In this document: positions 1 through 8,155 of the stretch, one piece after another
How the letters are laid out: the number at the start of each line of letters is the position of its first letter
Position numbering within the stretch: the first letter of the stretch is position 1
NCBI GenBank assembly: GCA_902781045.1
Contig: CACZHT010000008.1
Location: 62,001 to 126,000, forward strand
Direction: 5' to 3'
Length of the DNA stretch: 64,000 nucleotides
Source: an uncultured Bacteroidales bacterium
Lineage (GTDB): Bacteria > Bacteroidota > Bacteroidia > Bacteroidales > Muribaculaceae
Position numbers and translations under genes: made by a program
Notes under the pieces: model-generated
Database searches by the model: none
Told to the model about the DNA's origin: nothing
Seen by the model: only the letters and a program-made list of their open reading frames with translations

Positions 1-320
1 TCGCTGATGTTGAAGGCGATGACGTTGGCAAGGCTCACCTTGTCGGCAAAATATAGCTTGACGATTTCGTCATAGACCTTGAGTGCGCACTTGCCGGCAC
101 CAAGTCCGATGACGCATTGCCCCTTCTGCTGCACGCACTCTTCGATGAGTTGAGCCATGCGCAATGCGGCTTGCGCGGCACCTTCGTCGCTGTTCTCGAC
201 GATGCGGGTGCCCACTTTCTCAAACCGTGTGAGTGAGGCTAACTCCAGCTCGCTCTCGGGCTGGTAATACCGCCGTGACACCTGGTCCAGACGGATGTGT
301 GAGCTGAGTTCTGTCTTCAT
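1..320 (-). CDS. Glucosamine-6-phosphate deaminase-like protein (NagB/RpiA superfamily), N-terminal part only
   Basis: Partial gene reading leftwards out of the window; the first 106 codons are present. The ATG at 320 opens MKTELSSHIRLDQVSRRYY, an N-terminus that resembles the long Bacteroidales deaminases in which a NagB-like domain is fused to an LmbE/PIG-L-like deacetylase domain. That comparison is from memory. A Rossmann-like sugar-phosphate isomerase motif (CVIGLGAGKCALKVYDEI) follows near residues 69-86. The fused C-terminal domain cannot be seen, so the full architecture is inferred. The role would be isomerising deamination of an amino-sugar phosphate in the cytoplasm. A second, classic nagB lies at 5500-6309, so this one may have a specialised substrate. 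Confidence 0.75.
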   Translation of the reverse strand, partial: MKTELSSHIRLDQVSRRYYQPESELELASLTRFEKVGTRIVENSDEGAAQAALRMAQLIEECVQQKGQCVIGLGAGKCALKVYDEIVKLYFADKVSLANVIAFNIS

Positions 321-407
321 TTTTTCAGTCTATTTTTTCCCTAAATGTTTATCCTTAACTTTCTAAAGCAGTGGTGTCGTGATGTAGTAAATTAGTAGTG
401 TTGTAAA

Positions 408-521
408 GTAGCGAAGCCGTTACATGGTCATTTTTAATTCATAATTCATAATTTATAATTGTGGATTGAGCATTGTGGATTGAGCATTGGCTGGAGGTGG
501 GTTGGGTAACGGCTTCACTAC
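408..521. repeat. Imperfect inverted repeat enclosing a heptamer array
   Basis: GTAGCGAAGCCGTTAC (408-423) pairs with GTAACGGCTTCACTAC (506-521) with one mismatch. The spacer holds the 7-bp-period array at 436-491. It lies between the end of waaA and the start of the NagB-like gene, and could act as a terminator for waaA on the minus strand. Confidence 0.6.
436..491. repeat. Heptamer-period tandem array, about 8 units
   Basis: Consecutive 7-mers AATTCAT, AATTCAT, AATTTAT, AATTGTG, GATTGAG, CATTGTG, GATTGAG, CATTGGC share an ATT at positions 2-4 of each unit with no phase slip. This is one of at least twelve arrays with the same period in the window. Confidence 0.85.
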
Positions 522-1774
522 CCCACTACTTCACTACTTTTAATATGCTGTTTTATTTGGTCATAGATGAGTTGAGTGGCCCCCAGGTGGCTCTGGATGT
601 AGTGTTCGGCTATCGAGCCAGCACGGCGCAGCTCGTCGGTGTCGCTGAGCAGGCGGTCCATCACCGAACGGAACTCATCGGCTGTGCTCACGGCGAAGCC
701 GCCGCCGCAGGCTATCAGGTCCTTGGCCTCGCTGAACTTGTGGTAGTTGGGACCGAAAATCACGGGCATGCCATAGACTGCTGCCTCGTTGATGTTGTGG
801 ATGCCGGCACCGAAACCGCCGCCCACCATCGCAATCTGCCCATAGCGGTAGAGCGATGACAACAGCCCGAAACTGTCGATGATGATGCAGTCGAGTTGCG
901 ACGATGTCGCGGGCAGGGCCTGACTGAACAGGCCGGTAGGACGCTTGATGCGCGACATGATGGCCAGCAGACGCTCGCGGTCAAACTCATGGGGGGCAAT
1001 GATGAGTTTCATGCCGGGGTGAGTGTTGAAGTAGGGAATCATCAAGTCCTCGTCGGGTTCCCACGAGCTGCCCATGACTACTGTCAAGCGGGCTGTGGAC
1101 ACAAAACGCTCGATGGTAGGGAATTGCTTGGTCTGCTCGCGCACATGAGCCACGCGGTCAAAGCGGGTGTCGCCGCTCACCTCCACCTGATGGATGCCGA
1201 TGCCCTGAAGCAGTTGGCGCGACTCCTCGTTCTGGACGAACAGCTTGTCAAAGTGGCTCAGAATCTTGCGCATCTTGCCGCCCCAAGGCTTGAAAAACAC
1301 TTGGCTGGGACGGAAGATGGCCGAAATGCTGTAGGTCGGGATGCCGCGGCGGTCCAGCTCATGCAGGTAGTTGCCCCAGAACTCATACTTGACAAAGATG
1401 GCCATCGACGGCTTGACCAGGTCGAGAAACGTCTTGACATTGCCAGGCAGGTCAAACGGCAGGTAGCACACGGCATCCACTTGGTTGTAGTTCTTGCGCA
1501 CCTCGTAGCCCGAGGGAGAGAAGAACGACAACAGGATGCGGGCATTGGGGTGGTCGCGCCGAATCATCTCGATGAGCGGACGGCCCTGCTCGAACTCGCC
1601 CAGCGACGAGGCGTGTATCCAGATGTAGCCTCCGGCGGGATGCAGGTGCTCGCGCAGGTAGGAGAATGTGCGAGACTGGCCCTCAAGCAGCAGACGCGCT
1701 TTCCGGTTCTTGACCGAGGCCAGGCGCACTGCCAGTTTATATGCCGAGATTCCTATGTTGTAGAGCGGGTCCAT
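518..1774 (-). CDS. waaA: 3-deoxy-D-manno-octulosonic acid (Kdo) transferase WaaA/KdtA
   Basis: Adds Kdo from CMP-Kdo to the lipid A precursor at the inner face of the cytoplasmic membrane, a core step of lipopolysaccharide synthesis. The 418-residue length fits the family. The N-terminal glycosyltransferase domain contains HASSLGEFEQGRPLIE (about residues 54-69), the conserved acceptor region. The C-terminal CMP-Kdo domain carries VVMGSSWEPDEDL and GGGFGAGIHNINEAAVYGMP, the usual GG.G.GIHN.LE.A..G.P signature. ATG at 1774. The gene is the last of a probable operon gltX / outer-membrane protein / waaA with 12-bp spacing, and its 3' end is followed by a repeat-rich gap. Confidence 0.95.
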   Translation of the reverse strand: MDPLYNIGISAYKLAVRLASVKNRKARLLLEGQSRTFSYLREHLHPAGGYIWIHASSLGEFEQGRPLIEMIRRDHPNARILLSFFSPSGYEVRKNYNQVDAVCYLPFDLPGNVKTFLDLVKPSMAIFVKYEFWGNYLHELDRRGIPTYSISAIFRPSQVFFKPWGGKMRKILSHFDKLFVQNEESRQLLQGIGIHQVEVSGDTRFDRVAHVREQTKQFPTIERFVSTARLTVVMGSSWEPDEDLMIPYFNTHPGMKLIIAPHEFDRERLLAIMSRIKRPTGLFSQALPATSSQLDCIIIDSFGLLSSLYRYGQIAMVGGGFGAGIHNINEAAVYGMPVIFGPNYHKFSEAKDLIACGGGFAVSTADEFRSVMDRLLSDTDELRRAGSIAEHYIQSHLGATQLIYDQIKQHIKSSEVVG

Positions 1775-1786
1775 GTTGTCTGTGGT

Positions 1787-2869
1787 CTAGAAAATAGGGT
1801 TAATCGGGCGAGTGCCCTTGTTGATGTGGCGGCCTGTGCCACCGATGTTGAAGCGGCAGCTCAGTTGCTGCCAGAAGCCGGTGATGCGGTCGGTGGCATG
1901 GAACGTGAGAACAGCACTGACATCCACCTTGTCGTTGCTGAACAGGTGGCCTCGCACGTCGGTGCGGCTGTAGAAGCGGCTGCGGTAGTAGGGGTCGCCA
2001 AGGTTCAACTCGCTCCCAAACTGGTCGTACAGTGGGAACAAGTCCTTGCCGGCGGTGATACTCTCGGTCACGTCGAGCCAGCGCCAGCGGGCCGCCAGGT
2101 TGCCAACAAAGGCGGCAGGTGTGTGCCAGCGGTGTTCGGCGCGGCAGCGCTGCAGCTGCACGATGGCACCGGCCTCGGCTAGGCAGGACACGTTGCGGAT
2201 GTCGAATGCCACACCCAGCATCGGGTTGATGGTGGCATCGTCATTCACGCCTTCACCTTCGGGCGCGTCTTTGCGCTTGGCCAGGTGGTTGTACTGGATG
2301 TGACCCAGCACATACAGTGGCGACCGACCCAGCCCGGCACGACCGCTCAGCACCGCGTTGAAGGCCTCGCGACGCGTGCGGCTCTGCATTTGTCGCCAGT
2401 CAACCACAGCCTGAACCCATTGCGTGTCATGGCCCCACTGCACCATCGCACCACGGATGTGTGGGGTGCAGTAGTTCAGCGAGTCGCTCCACAGGTAGCG
2501 AGGCAGGGGGTGGGCTAAGTGCCGCGGAAACTCACCCAGCGTGAACTGCCACTGCAGGTGACGGCCCTGGTAGTAGAGTGTGGGCAGCACCTTGTAGCCG
2601 TCCAGGCCGTTGTTCAGCGGCTGATACCACGCCACACCGCCCATCAGGCGGTGGGTGTTGCCCTTGCTGTCGGCAAATTGCACACCCAGCTCCGGCTCCA
2701 GGCGGGTGAACAAGAATGTCTGGTCGGGGCGCATCTCGTCGCCACCCTCCCGGTTGGCAAACACTGCGTTGAAGTCCACATCCCACACCAGCTCCTGTCC
2801 ATATAATGAACCGGTAATAGTGAAAACTATCAGAAAGATAGATAGCTTTATATAATTCTCAATTCTCAA
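1787..2869 (-). CDS. Secreted outer-membrane beta-barrel-like protein of unknown function
   Basis: A 360-residue protein with a clear signal peptide (hydrophobic IKLSIFLIVFTITGSLYG, residues 7-24, cleavage near GQ-E). The mature part is rich in alternating aromatic and polar residues (YYQGRHLQWQFTLGEF, YYRSRFYSR) and ends in a phenylalanine (PINPIF), as in outer-membrane barrels, so an outer-membrane location is likely. I do not recognise a named family. It starts three bases after the gltX stop. No ATG lies between that stop and the signal peptide, so the start must be the TTG at 2869, which belongs to a 7-bp repeat array. Context between gltX and waaA suggests co-transcription rather than a functional link. 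Confidence 0.75.
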   Translation of the reverse strand: MRIENYIKLSIFLIVFTITGSLYGQELVWDVDFNAVFANREGGDEMRPDQTFLFTRLEPELGVQFADSKGNTHRLMGGVAWYQPLNNGLDGYKVLPTLYYQGRHLQWQFTLGEFPRHLAHPLPRYLWSDSLNYCTPHIRGAMVQWGHDTQWVQAVVDWRQMQSRTRREAFNAVLSGRAGLGRSPLYVLGHIQYNHLAKRKDAPEGEGVNDDATINPMLGVAFDIRNVSCLAEAGAIVQLQRCRAEHRWHTPAAFVGNLAARWRWLDVTESITAGKDLFPLYDQFGSELNLGDPYYRSRFYSRTDVRGHLFSNDKVDVSAVLTFHATDRITGFWQQLSCRFNIGGTGRHINKGTRPINPIF

Positions 2870-2888
2870 TTTTCAATTCTCGATTAAG
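2854..2888. repeat. Heptamer-period array spanning a stop/start junction
   Basis: Units AATTCTC, AATTCTC, AATTTTC, AATTCTC, GATTAAG. Read on the minus strand, the array encodes the last residues (IEN) and stop codon of gltX and the TTG start plus RIEN of the next gene. Confidence 0.85.
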
Positions 2889-4405
2889 CGGATGTTTTCG
2901 ATGCCGGCCTCGATGCGGGCGATGGTCTCGTCCTTGCCCAGCAGCTCGCTGATGTCGAACATGTGTGGTCCCTTGCACTCGCCCACCACCGTCAGCCGGA
3001 AGGCGTTCATCACATTGCCCAGGTGATAGTCGTGCTCCTTGATCCAGCCGAGCACAATCTCCTCGCTGTTGTGGCTCGTGAAGTCGTCGATGCCGCGCAG
3101 CACCTCGATGAGCGCACGCAGGATGTCGGGGGTCTCGGGTTTCCAGCGCTTGCGGATGTCCTTCTCGGCATACTCCTTGGGGCGGACAAAGAAGAAGCGT
3201 GCCTGCTCCCAAAGCTCGCCCACAAAGTTGACGCGGCTCTTGACCAGGCCCACGGCATGGGCGATGTACTGGTCGCTGAACTGCGACGGGTCGACGTGCT
3301 GGGCCAGCACGGGCTTGAACACCTGGGCCAGCTCGTCATCGGCCATGTTCATCAGATACTCGTGGTTGAACCACTTGCCTTTCTCGAAGTCAAACTTGGC
3401 ACCCTTCTTCGAGCAGTGGTCAAACGAGAACTCCTTGATTAGCTCGTCCATGCTGAAGAGCTCGCGGTCATCGCCGGGGTTCCAGCCCAGCAGGGCCAGG
3501 AAGTTGACCACGGCTTGAGGCAGATAGCCGCGCTCGCGGTAGCCGCTGCTGATGTCGCCGCTCGTGGGGTCGTGCCACTCGAGCGGGAACACGGGGAAGC
3601 CCAGACGGTCGCCGTCGCGCTTGCTCAGCTTGCCCTTGCCATCGGGCTTGAGCAGCAACGGCAAGTGCACAAACTGCGGCATCGTGTCGGCCCAGCCCAG
3701 GGCCTCATAGAGCAGCACATGCAGCGGCGCGCTGGGCAGCCACTCCTCGCCGCGGATGACGTGTGACACCTCCATCAGGTGGTCATCCACGATGTTGGCC
3801 AGGTGATAGGTGGGCAGGTCATCGGCGCTCTTATACAGTACCTTGTCGTCCAGAATGCTCGAGTTGATGGTCACCATGCCGCGAATCAGGTCGTTGACCA
3901 CCACATCATGGTTAGGCTCAATCTTGAAGCGCACCACATGCTTCTCGCCGGCATCCAGCAGTCGCTGTACCTCGTCGGCAGGCAGACTGAGTGAGTTGCG
4001 CATCTGCAAGCGCGTCGATGCGTCATATTGGAAGTTGGCCACCTGCTGGCGCTTGGCCTCCAGCTCCTGCGGCGTGTCAAAGGCGATGTAGGCCTTGCCG
4101 TCGTCCAGCAGCTGCTTGACATAGCGGCGATAGATGTCGCGGCGCTCGCTCTGCTTGTAGGGGCCATAGTTGCCTCCCTCGCGCACGCCCTCGTCGATGC
4201 CGATGCCCAGCCATTGCAGGGCCTCGTTGATGTAGTCCTCGGCACCGGGCACAAATCGTGTCGAGTCGGTGTCCTCGATGCGCAAGATCATCGTGCCACC
4301 ATGCTGGCGGGCATACAGGTAGTTATACAACGCGGTGCGCACACCACCGATGTGCAGCGGACCCGTGGGCGATGGTGCAAAGCGCACCCTGACTTTTCTT
4401 TCCAT
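2873..4405 (-). CDS. gltX: Glutamyl-tRNA synthetase
   Basis: Charges tRNA-Glu with glutamate. This is a class I synthetase of 510 residues, normal for the family. The HIGH-type signature is [11 protein letters not shown] (residues 11-21) and the KMSKS-type loop is KLSKRDG near residue 255. The C-terminal anticodon-binding domain follows. ATG at 4405, preceded by a TAACTTTG -7 box at 4444-4451. The gene heads a likely operon with the outer-membrane protein and waaA. Its last three codons and stop fall in a heptamer repeat array, so the natural C-terminus may have been slightly altered. Confidence 0.98.
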   Translation of the reverse strand: MERKVRVRFAPSPTGPLHIGGVRTALYNYLYARQHGGTMILRIEDTDSTRFVPGAEDYINEALQWLGIGIDEGVREGGNYGPYKQSERRDIYRRYVKQLLDDGKAYIAFDTPQELEAKRQQVANFQYDASTRLQMRNSLSLPADEVQRLLDAGEKHVVRFKIEPNHDVVVNDLIRGMVTINSSILDDKVLYKSADDLPTYHLANIVDDHLMEVSHVIRGEEWLPSAPLHVLLYEALGWADTMPQFVHLPLLLKPDGKGKLSKRDGDRLGFPVFPLEWHDPTSGDISSGYRERGYLPQAVVNFLALLGWNPGDDRELFSMDELIKEFSFDHCSKKGAKFDFEKGKWFNHEYLMNMADDELAQVFKPVLAQHVDPSQFSDQYIAHAVGLVKSRVNFVGELWEQARFFFVRPKEYAEKDIRKRWKPETPDILRALIEVLRGIDDFTSHNSEEIVLGWIKEHDYHLGNVMNAFRLTVVGECKGPHMFDISELLGKDETIARIEAGIENIRLIEN

Positions 4406-4443
4406 ATTATTTTAAGAGTAAGCGATTTTCGATTAACAAACTG

Positions 4444-4451
4444 CAAAGTTA
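4444..4451 (-). promoter_or_regulatory. Bacteroidota -7 box for gltX
   Basis: On the minus strand this reads TAACTTTG, matching TAnnTTTG, 38 bp before the gltX ATG. Confidence 0.65.
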
Positions 4452-4499
4452 AGCATTTTCGGTGGTTTGCGGCGCATCATTCCCACGAAAAACTCACAA

Positions 4500-4580
4500 T
4501 GGCGGATTGGGGACGGTTCTTTTTCGCCAAATGTTAATGAATTTCACATTTGACGAAAAAGAACCGTCCCCAATCCGCCA
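4500..4580. repeat. Diverged REPIN-like palindrome
   Basis: Two 30-bp arms (4500-4529 and 4551-4580) in inverted orientation with a 21-bp spacer and one arm mismatch. Each arm is itself bounded by TGGCG/CGCCA and contains the core GGGGACGGTTCT shared with the four identical palindromes elsewhere. It sits 3 bp past the surE stop and can form a long hairpin at the end of the surE transcript. Confidence 0.85.
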
Positions 4581-4583
4581 AAC

Positions 4584-5357
4584 TCAGTCGAACAGGAGGG
4601 TGGAGATGGCTGAGAGCTGGTCGTGGGCGGTCTGGTCGACGCGGCACGGGGTGACGGCAATCCAGCCGTGCTCCAGGTTGTGGAGGTCGGTGCTGGGGTC
4701 GTCGGGGTGGTCCATCTCATAGCGGCCGGTCATCCAGTAGTAGTCGCGGCCGAAGGGGTCGACACGGTGGTCATACTCGTCGCGCCAGCAGCCCATGCCG
4801 GCTGTGGTGACCTTGATGCCACGAATCTCGCCCGCCGGCATGTTCACGTTGAGGCACACGTCGGACGGCAGGCCGTGTTCAAGCACGCGCTTGATGATTT
4901 GTCGCACCCAGGGCAGGGTGGGGGTGAAGTCGACATGGGTCTCATAGCGTCCGTAGCTGAATGCCACGCTGGTCACATGGTGGGCCGCGCCCTCAAACAC
5001 CGCACCCATTGTGCCGCTGTACACAGTGTTCACACCGGTGTTCAGCCCATGGTTGATGCCCGACAGCAGCAGGTCGGGCCAACGGTCGGGCATCAGCTGG
5101 TCCAGGGCCATCTTCACGCAGTCGGTGGGCGTGCCGTCGACGAGCCACACCTGGTAGCCCGGCTCGTTGACTGTCTTGTAGGCGCGCAATGGTCGGGATA
5201 TGGTGATGGCGCTGCCCATGCCGCTCTGGTGCTGCTGTGGTGCCACGACCACCACATCACCCATCTCGCGTGCAATGCCTATCAGGGCCTGGATGCCGTC
5301 GTAGTCATATCCATCGTCGTTGCTGATTAATATCAGCGGTCGTTTGGTGTCAATCAT
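4584..5357 (-). CDS. surE: 5'/3'-nucleotidase SurE
   Basis: A metal-dependent phosphatase of nucleoside monophosphates. The N-terminal signature LISNDDGYDYDG with the two metal-binding aspartates lies near residue 10, and SGINHGLNTGVNTVYSGTMG carries the conserved SGIN.G.N loop. Translation is placed at the ATG at 5357 (257 residues). The open frame extends to 5417, but a TAACTTTG -7 box at 5375-5382 lies inside that extension, so the longer form would begin upstream of its own promoter. It is divergent from nagB. Its 3' end abuts the diverged palindrome at 4500-4580. Confidence 0.96.
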   Translation of the reverse strand: MIDTKRPLILISNDDGYDYDGIQALIGIAREMGDVVVVAPQQHQSGMGSAITISRPLRAYKTVNEPGYQVWLVDGTPTDCVKMALDQLMPDRWPDLLLSGINHGLNTGVNTVYSGTMGAVFEGAAHHVTSVAFSYGRYETHVDFTPTLPWVRQIIKRVLEHGLPSDVCLNVNMPAGEIRGIKVTTAGMGCWRDEYDHRVDPFGRDYYWMTGRYEMDHPDDPSTDLHNLEHGWIAVTPCRVDQTAHDQLSAISTLLFD

Positions 5358-5374
5358 ATCTGTACTATTTTCGG

Positions 5375-5382
5375 CAAAGTTA
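5375..5382 (-). promoter_or_regulatory. -7 box for surE
   Basis: Minus strand TAACTTTG, 17 bp before the chosen ATG; it decides the surE start. Confidence 0.65.
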
Positions 5383-5425
5383 ATGTTTTCTGCGCATATA
5401 ATCGTGCAGTTTGCCAAAAAAGTTG

Positions 5426-5433
5426 TAATTTTG
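5426..5433 (+). promoter_or_regulatory. -7 box for nagB
   Basis: TAATTTTG matches TAnnTTTG and leaves a leader of about 60 nt before the nagB ATG at 5500. The surE box is only about 45 bp away on the other strand. Confidence 0.6.
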
Positions 5434-5499
5434 TGCGCCAGATGTCAAAGCTCATTGATTTTATCTGTGTGAAGTTTCACTTTATAACTCAATAATAAT

Positions 5500-6309
5500 A
5501 TGCGATTAATCATCCAACCGAATTATGACTTGGTGTCGGAGTGGGCCGCGCGCTTTGTGGCAAGCCGCATCAATGACGCCAAGCCTACGCCTGAACGCCC
5601 CTTTGTGCTGGGATGCCCTACTGGCAGCTCACCGCTGGGCATGTACAAGAAGCTGATTGAACTCAACCGTGCCGGTGAGGTCAGTTTCCAGAACGTGGTC
5701 ACGTTCAACATGGACGAGTACTGCAATCTGCCCGAGGAACACCCCGAGAGCTATCATTCGTTCATGTGGAACAACTTCTTTAGCCACATCGACATCAAGC
5801 CCGAGAATGTCAATATTCTCAACGGCAATGCTGAGGACCTGGCGCAGGAGTGTGCCAATTATGAGGCACGCATCCAGGCTGCCGGAGGCATCGACCTGTT
5901 TATGGGCGGTGTGGGGCCTGACGGGCACATCGCGTTTAACGAGCCGGGATCGTCGCTGACTTCGCTCACGCGGCAGAAGACCCTGACCCAAGACACCATC
6001 ATCGCCAATAGCAGATTCTTTGACAACGACATCGACAAGGTGCCCAAGACTGCCTTGACTGTGGGAGTAGGCACGGTGATGGCCGCACGCGAGGTGATGA
6101 TCATTGTCAATGGCTACAAGAAGGCGCGCGCCTTGCAGCAGGCTGTCGAGGGTGGAGTGAGCCACATGTGCACGCTCAGCGCACTGCAGATGCACCGCCA
6201 TGCCGTCATCATCGCTGACGAGGACGCCTGCATGGAGCTGAAGGTATCGACTTATCGCTACTTCAAGGACATCGAGCGCTGCAACCTCGACCCGGCATCG
6301 CTGATGTAG
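5500..6309 (+). CDS. nagB: Glucosamine-6-phosphate deaminase
   Basis: Converts glucosamine-6-phosphate to fructose-6-phosphate and ammonia in amino-sugar catabolism. The 269 residues match the hexameric NagB-I family. Visible motifs are [16 protein letters not shown] (phosphate-binding loop, about residues 38-53), [11 protein letters not shown] with the catalytic Asp, and [19 protein letters not shown] with the catalytic His. The gene is divergent from surE and followed by a perfect 18-bp hairpin. Together with the long NagB-like gene at the window start it gives two deaminases within 6 kb. Confidence 0.97.
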   Translation: MRLIIQPNYDLVSEWAARFVASRINDAKPTPERPFVLGCPTGSSPLGMYKKLIELNRAGEVSFQNVVTFNMDEYCNLPEEHPESYHSFMWNNFFSHIDIKPENVNILNGNAEDLAQECANYEARIQAAGGIDLFMGGVGPDGHIAFNEPGSSLTSLTRQKTLTQDTIIANSRFFDNDIDKVPKTALTVGVGTVMAAREVMIIVNGYKKARALQQAVEGGVSHMCTLSALQMHRHAVIIADEDACMELKVSTYRYFKDIERCNLDPASLM

Positions 6310-6330
6310 TCGAGAGACAACAAACAAGGA

Positions 6331-6370
6331 TGCACAATGGGCTTCGCCATTAGGCGAAGCCCATTGTGCA
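6331..6370 (+). terminator. Hairpin after nagB
   Basis: Perfect 18-bp stem (6331-6348 with 6353-6370) and 4-nt loop starting 22 bp past the nagB stop. No T-run follows, so it may be a processing or stability hairpin rather than an intrinsic terminator. Confidence 0.65.
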
Positions 6371-6388
6371 TTGTTGGCGTATGGACAC

Positions 6389-6426
6389 AAAAAAAGCTGC
6401 TCGACTCTCAACGAGGGGAACAGCTT
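6389..6426 (-). terminator. Intrinsic terminator of the small lipoprotein gene
   Basis: Read on the minus strand, AAGCTGTTC pairs with GAGCAGCTT (one mismatch) and is followed directly by a run of seven T. Confidence 0.75.
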
Positions 6427-6471
6427 CAAACTCTTTTGTTGTGTTCAGAGTGTCGCGTCAGGATGCGCTAA

Positions 6472-6702
6472 TTACTTAACGGCCTCCTCAACAGCAGCCT
6501 TAGTGCTGTCAGCGATCTCCTCAACGGCAGCCTTAGTGCTGTCGACAGCAGCGTTCACAGTGCTATCAACGGTAGCAGCTACGGTGTCAACCACCTCAGT
6601 TGCAGTGCTATCAACGGCCTCAGCAGTCTGCTCGGTAGTGCCGGTGCAAGAGAAGAGAGATACACTAAAAACAACAGCAAGTAATAAAACTAACTTTTTC
6701 AT
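6472..6702 (-). CDS. Small Ala/Val-rich lipoprotein
   Basis: A 76-residue protein: signal peptide with lipobox LFSC (Cys19), then a low-complexity tail of repeats built on AAVDSTKAAVEEIADSTKAA, roughly 11-residue periodic and free of aromatic residues. This pattern predicts an amphipathic helix or coiled coil tethered to a membrane by lipid, reminiscent of Lpp-like or apolipoprotein-like helices. It has its own -7 box (TAATTTTG, 6789-6796 minus strand) and its own intrinsic terminator. No characterised family recognised. The near-repetitive DNA could expand or contract. Confidence 0.8.
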   Translation of the reverse strand: MKKLVLLLAVVFSVSLFSCTGTTEQTAEAVDSTATEVVDTVAATVDSTVNAAVDSTKAAVEEIADSTKAAVEEAVK

Positions 6703-6788
6703 TTCTTTGTTTAAAATTAAAAATAAAACAATTAAATTATAATCAACTTAAATTTTGGACTCCGGATATCTCCGTCCGAAATCCGCTG

Positions 6789-6796
6789 CAAAATTA
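6789..6796 (-). promoter_or_regulatory. -7 box for the small lipoprotein gene
   Basis: Minus strand TAATTTTG, about 87 bp before the ATG at 6702, implying a leader of some 80 nt. Confidence 0.5.
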
Positions 6797-6997
6797 TATC
6801 AAATTTTTAACATGCAAACTTTTTTTGCCCTTTTTTTTGTCTCGTCGTGTCGATTTTCGGGCAAAATTAGCCCAAAATGACAATATAAGAAGTTGGGAAT
6901 CAGCTGTTTGGCAAGGTGTAGCAAGGTTTAATCGGTGATAGTTAAATATTGTTTACAGGGCAATGTGTAACTGTTTTGTAGCAAATTTCGGCACCGC

Positions 6998-8155
6998 TTA
7001 ATCGCTTGCTGCCTGCCGCGTGGCCAGATGGGTGAAGGTGGCGTTCAGGAGGGCTGCTGTGGCATATACGATGGCGGCACTGGTGAGCAGATTGCCCAGA
7101 CCCATGAGGGGAGCCACCACTGCGCCGACTATGAACCCGATAGCACCCAGCAGGGCACTGGCCGTGCCGGCCTGAGCACGGGCACTGTCCATGGCGTGCC
7201 CGCTGCTGCTGGTCAAGGTCACTCCCACAAAGAACAGCATCACGCTGATTACCACCTCGTAGGCCCAGAATGGCATGCCGCCCAGGAGCACCACTACCAT
7301 TGCGGCACCGCTGGCCAGCAGACCGGCACTGGTGATGCGCATGCCGCGTTCGCCACTCCCCATGGCTGCGGCCGAACCGGCGCCAAGGGCGGTGAAGATG
7401 CCGTTCATGCCCAGTGCATAGCCGATGGCCTGGGGCGTGTAGCCATAGTGCGTGACCAGAAAGGGGGTCAGGGCTATGTTGCCGAACAGCACTGCCAGGG
7501 CGGCACCCTGATGCAGGATGGTGAAGATGCAACGGCGGTTGCGCAACACATTATTAAATAAGGACAGTGTGGCCACAATGTTGCTGTTGGCTCGACGCGA
7601 CTCGGGCAGCGACTCGGGTACCCACGCGCAGGCCACACACAGCAGCAGGGCCACTGTCAGGGTGCCTGCCATCGGGCCTTGCCAGCCCATCGACTGGGTC
7701 AATGCGCCGCCTAGCATCGGAGTGATGATGGGGAACAGGCCGTTGAACACGTTGATGAATGCCAGGGTCTTGATCAGCGCGTTGCCCTGATTCATGTCGC
7801 TGGCCATCGACCGGGCGATGACTATGCCGCCACCGGCCGCCAGCCCCTGCAGCACACGCAGGGTCAGCAACACGGGCATGGATGGAGCTAACAGGCTGGC
7901 TAGGGAGGACAATGCCAGCAGCAGCATCGACAACACCAATGGGCGCCGCCGACCCAGACGGTCGGTCAACGGACCCACGATGACCTGCCCCAAGGCAAGT
8001 CCTAACAGGCCGGTGGTCAGACCCAGCTGGGCGGTGGTCGCTTCGATGCCGAATGCGTTCACCAGGTCGGGCATGGCGGGAGAGAACATGTTGTTGACCA
8101 CTGATGCCAGGGCGGTGAGGGTGCCCAGCACCGACAGGAGATAGAGGCGTCTCAT
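6998..8155 (-). CDS. MFS drug-efflux transporter (Bcr/CflA type)
   Basis: A 385-residue, 12-helix major facilitator of the inner membrane. TM1 opens with MRRLYLLSVLGTLTALASVV. The MFS loop between TM2 and TM3 reads GPLTDRLGRRRPLVLS, and the TM4 region contains GGGIVIARSMASDM, typical of the Bcr/CflA multidrug family. The ATG at 8155 overlaps the TGA of the upstream AraC gene by 4 bp (ATGA), which fixes the start and implies translational coupling. A much longer frame exists but runs antiparallel-style through the AraC gene. Function as proton-driven exporter is inferred from the family; the substrate is unknown. Confidence 0.92.
   Translation of the reverse strand: MRRLYLLSVLGTLTALASVVNNMFSPAMPDLVNAFGIEATTAQLGLTTGLLGLALGQVIVGPLTDRLGRRRPLVLSMLLLALSSLASLLAPSMPVLLTLRVLQGLAAGGGIVIARSMASDMNQGNALIKTLAFINVFNGLFPIITPMLGGALTQSMGWQGPMAGTLTVALLLCVACAWVPESLPESRRANSNIVATLSLFNNVLRNRRCIFTILHQGAALAVLFGNIALTPFLVTHYGYTPQAIGYALGMNGIFTALGAGSAAAMGSGERGMRITSAGLLASGAAMVVVLLGGMPFWAYEVVISVMLFFVGVTLTSSSGHAMDSARAQAGTASALLGAIGFIVGAVVAPLMGLGNLLTSAAIVYATAALLNATFTHLATRQAASD

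Noticed and set aside
896..2182. 428-residue plus-strand ORF opposite waaA
   Set aside because: Composition is that of an antisense frame (rich in Ala, Val, His, Gln) with no family motif, whereas the minus strand encodes WaaA and a signal-peptide protein.
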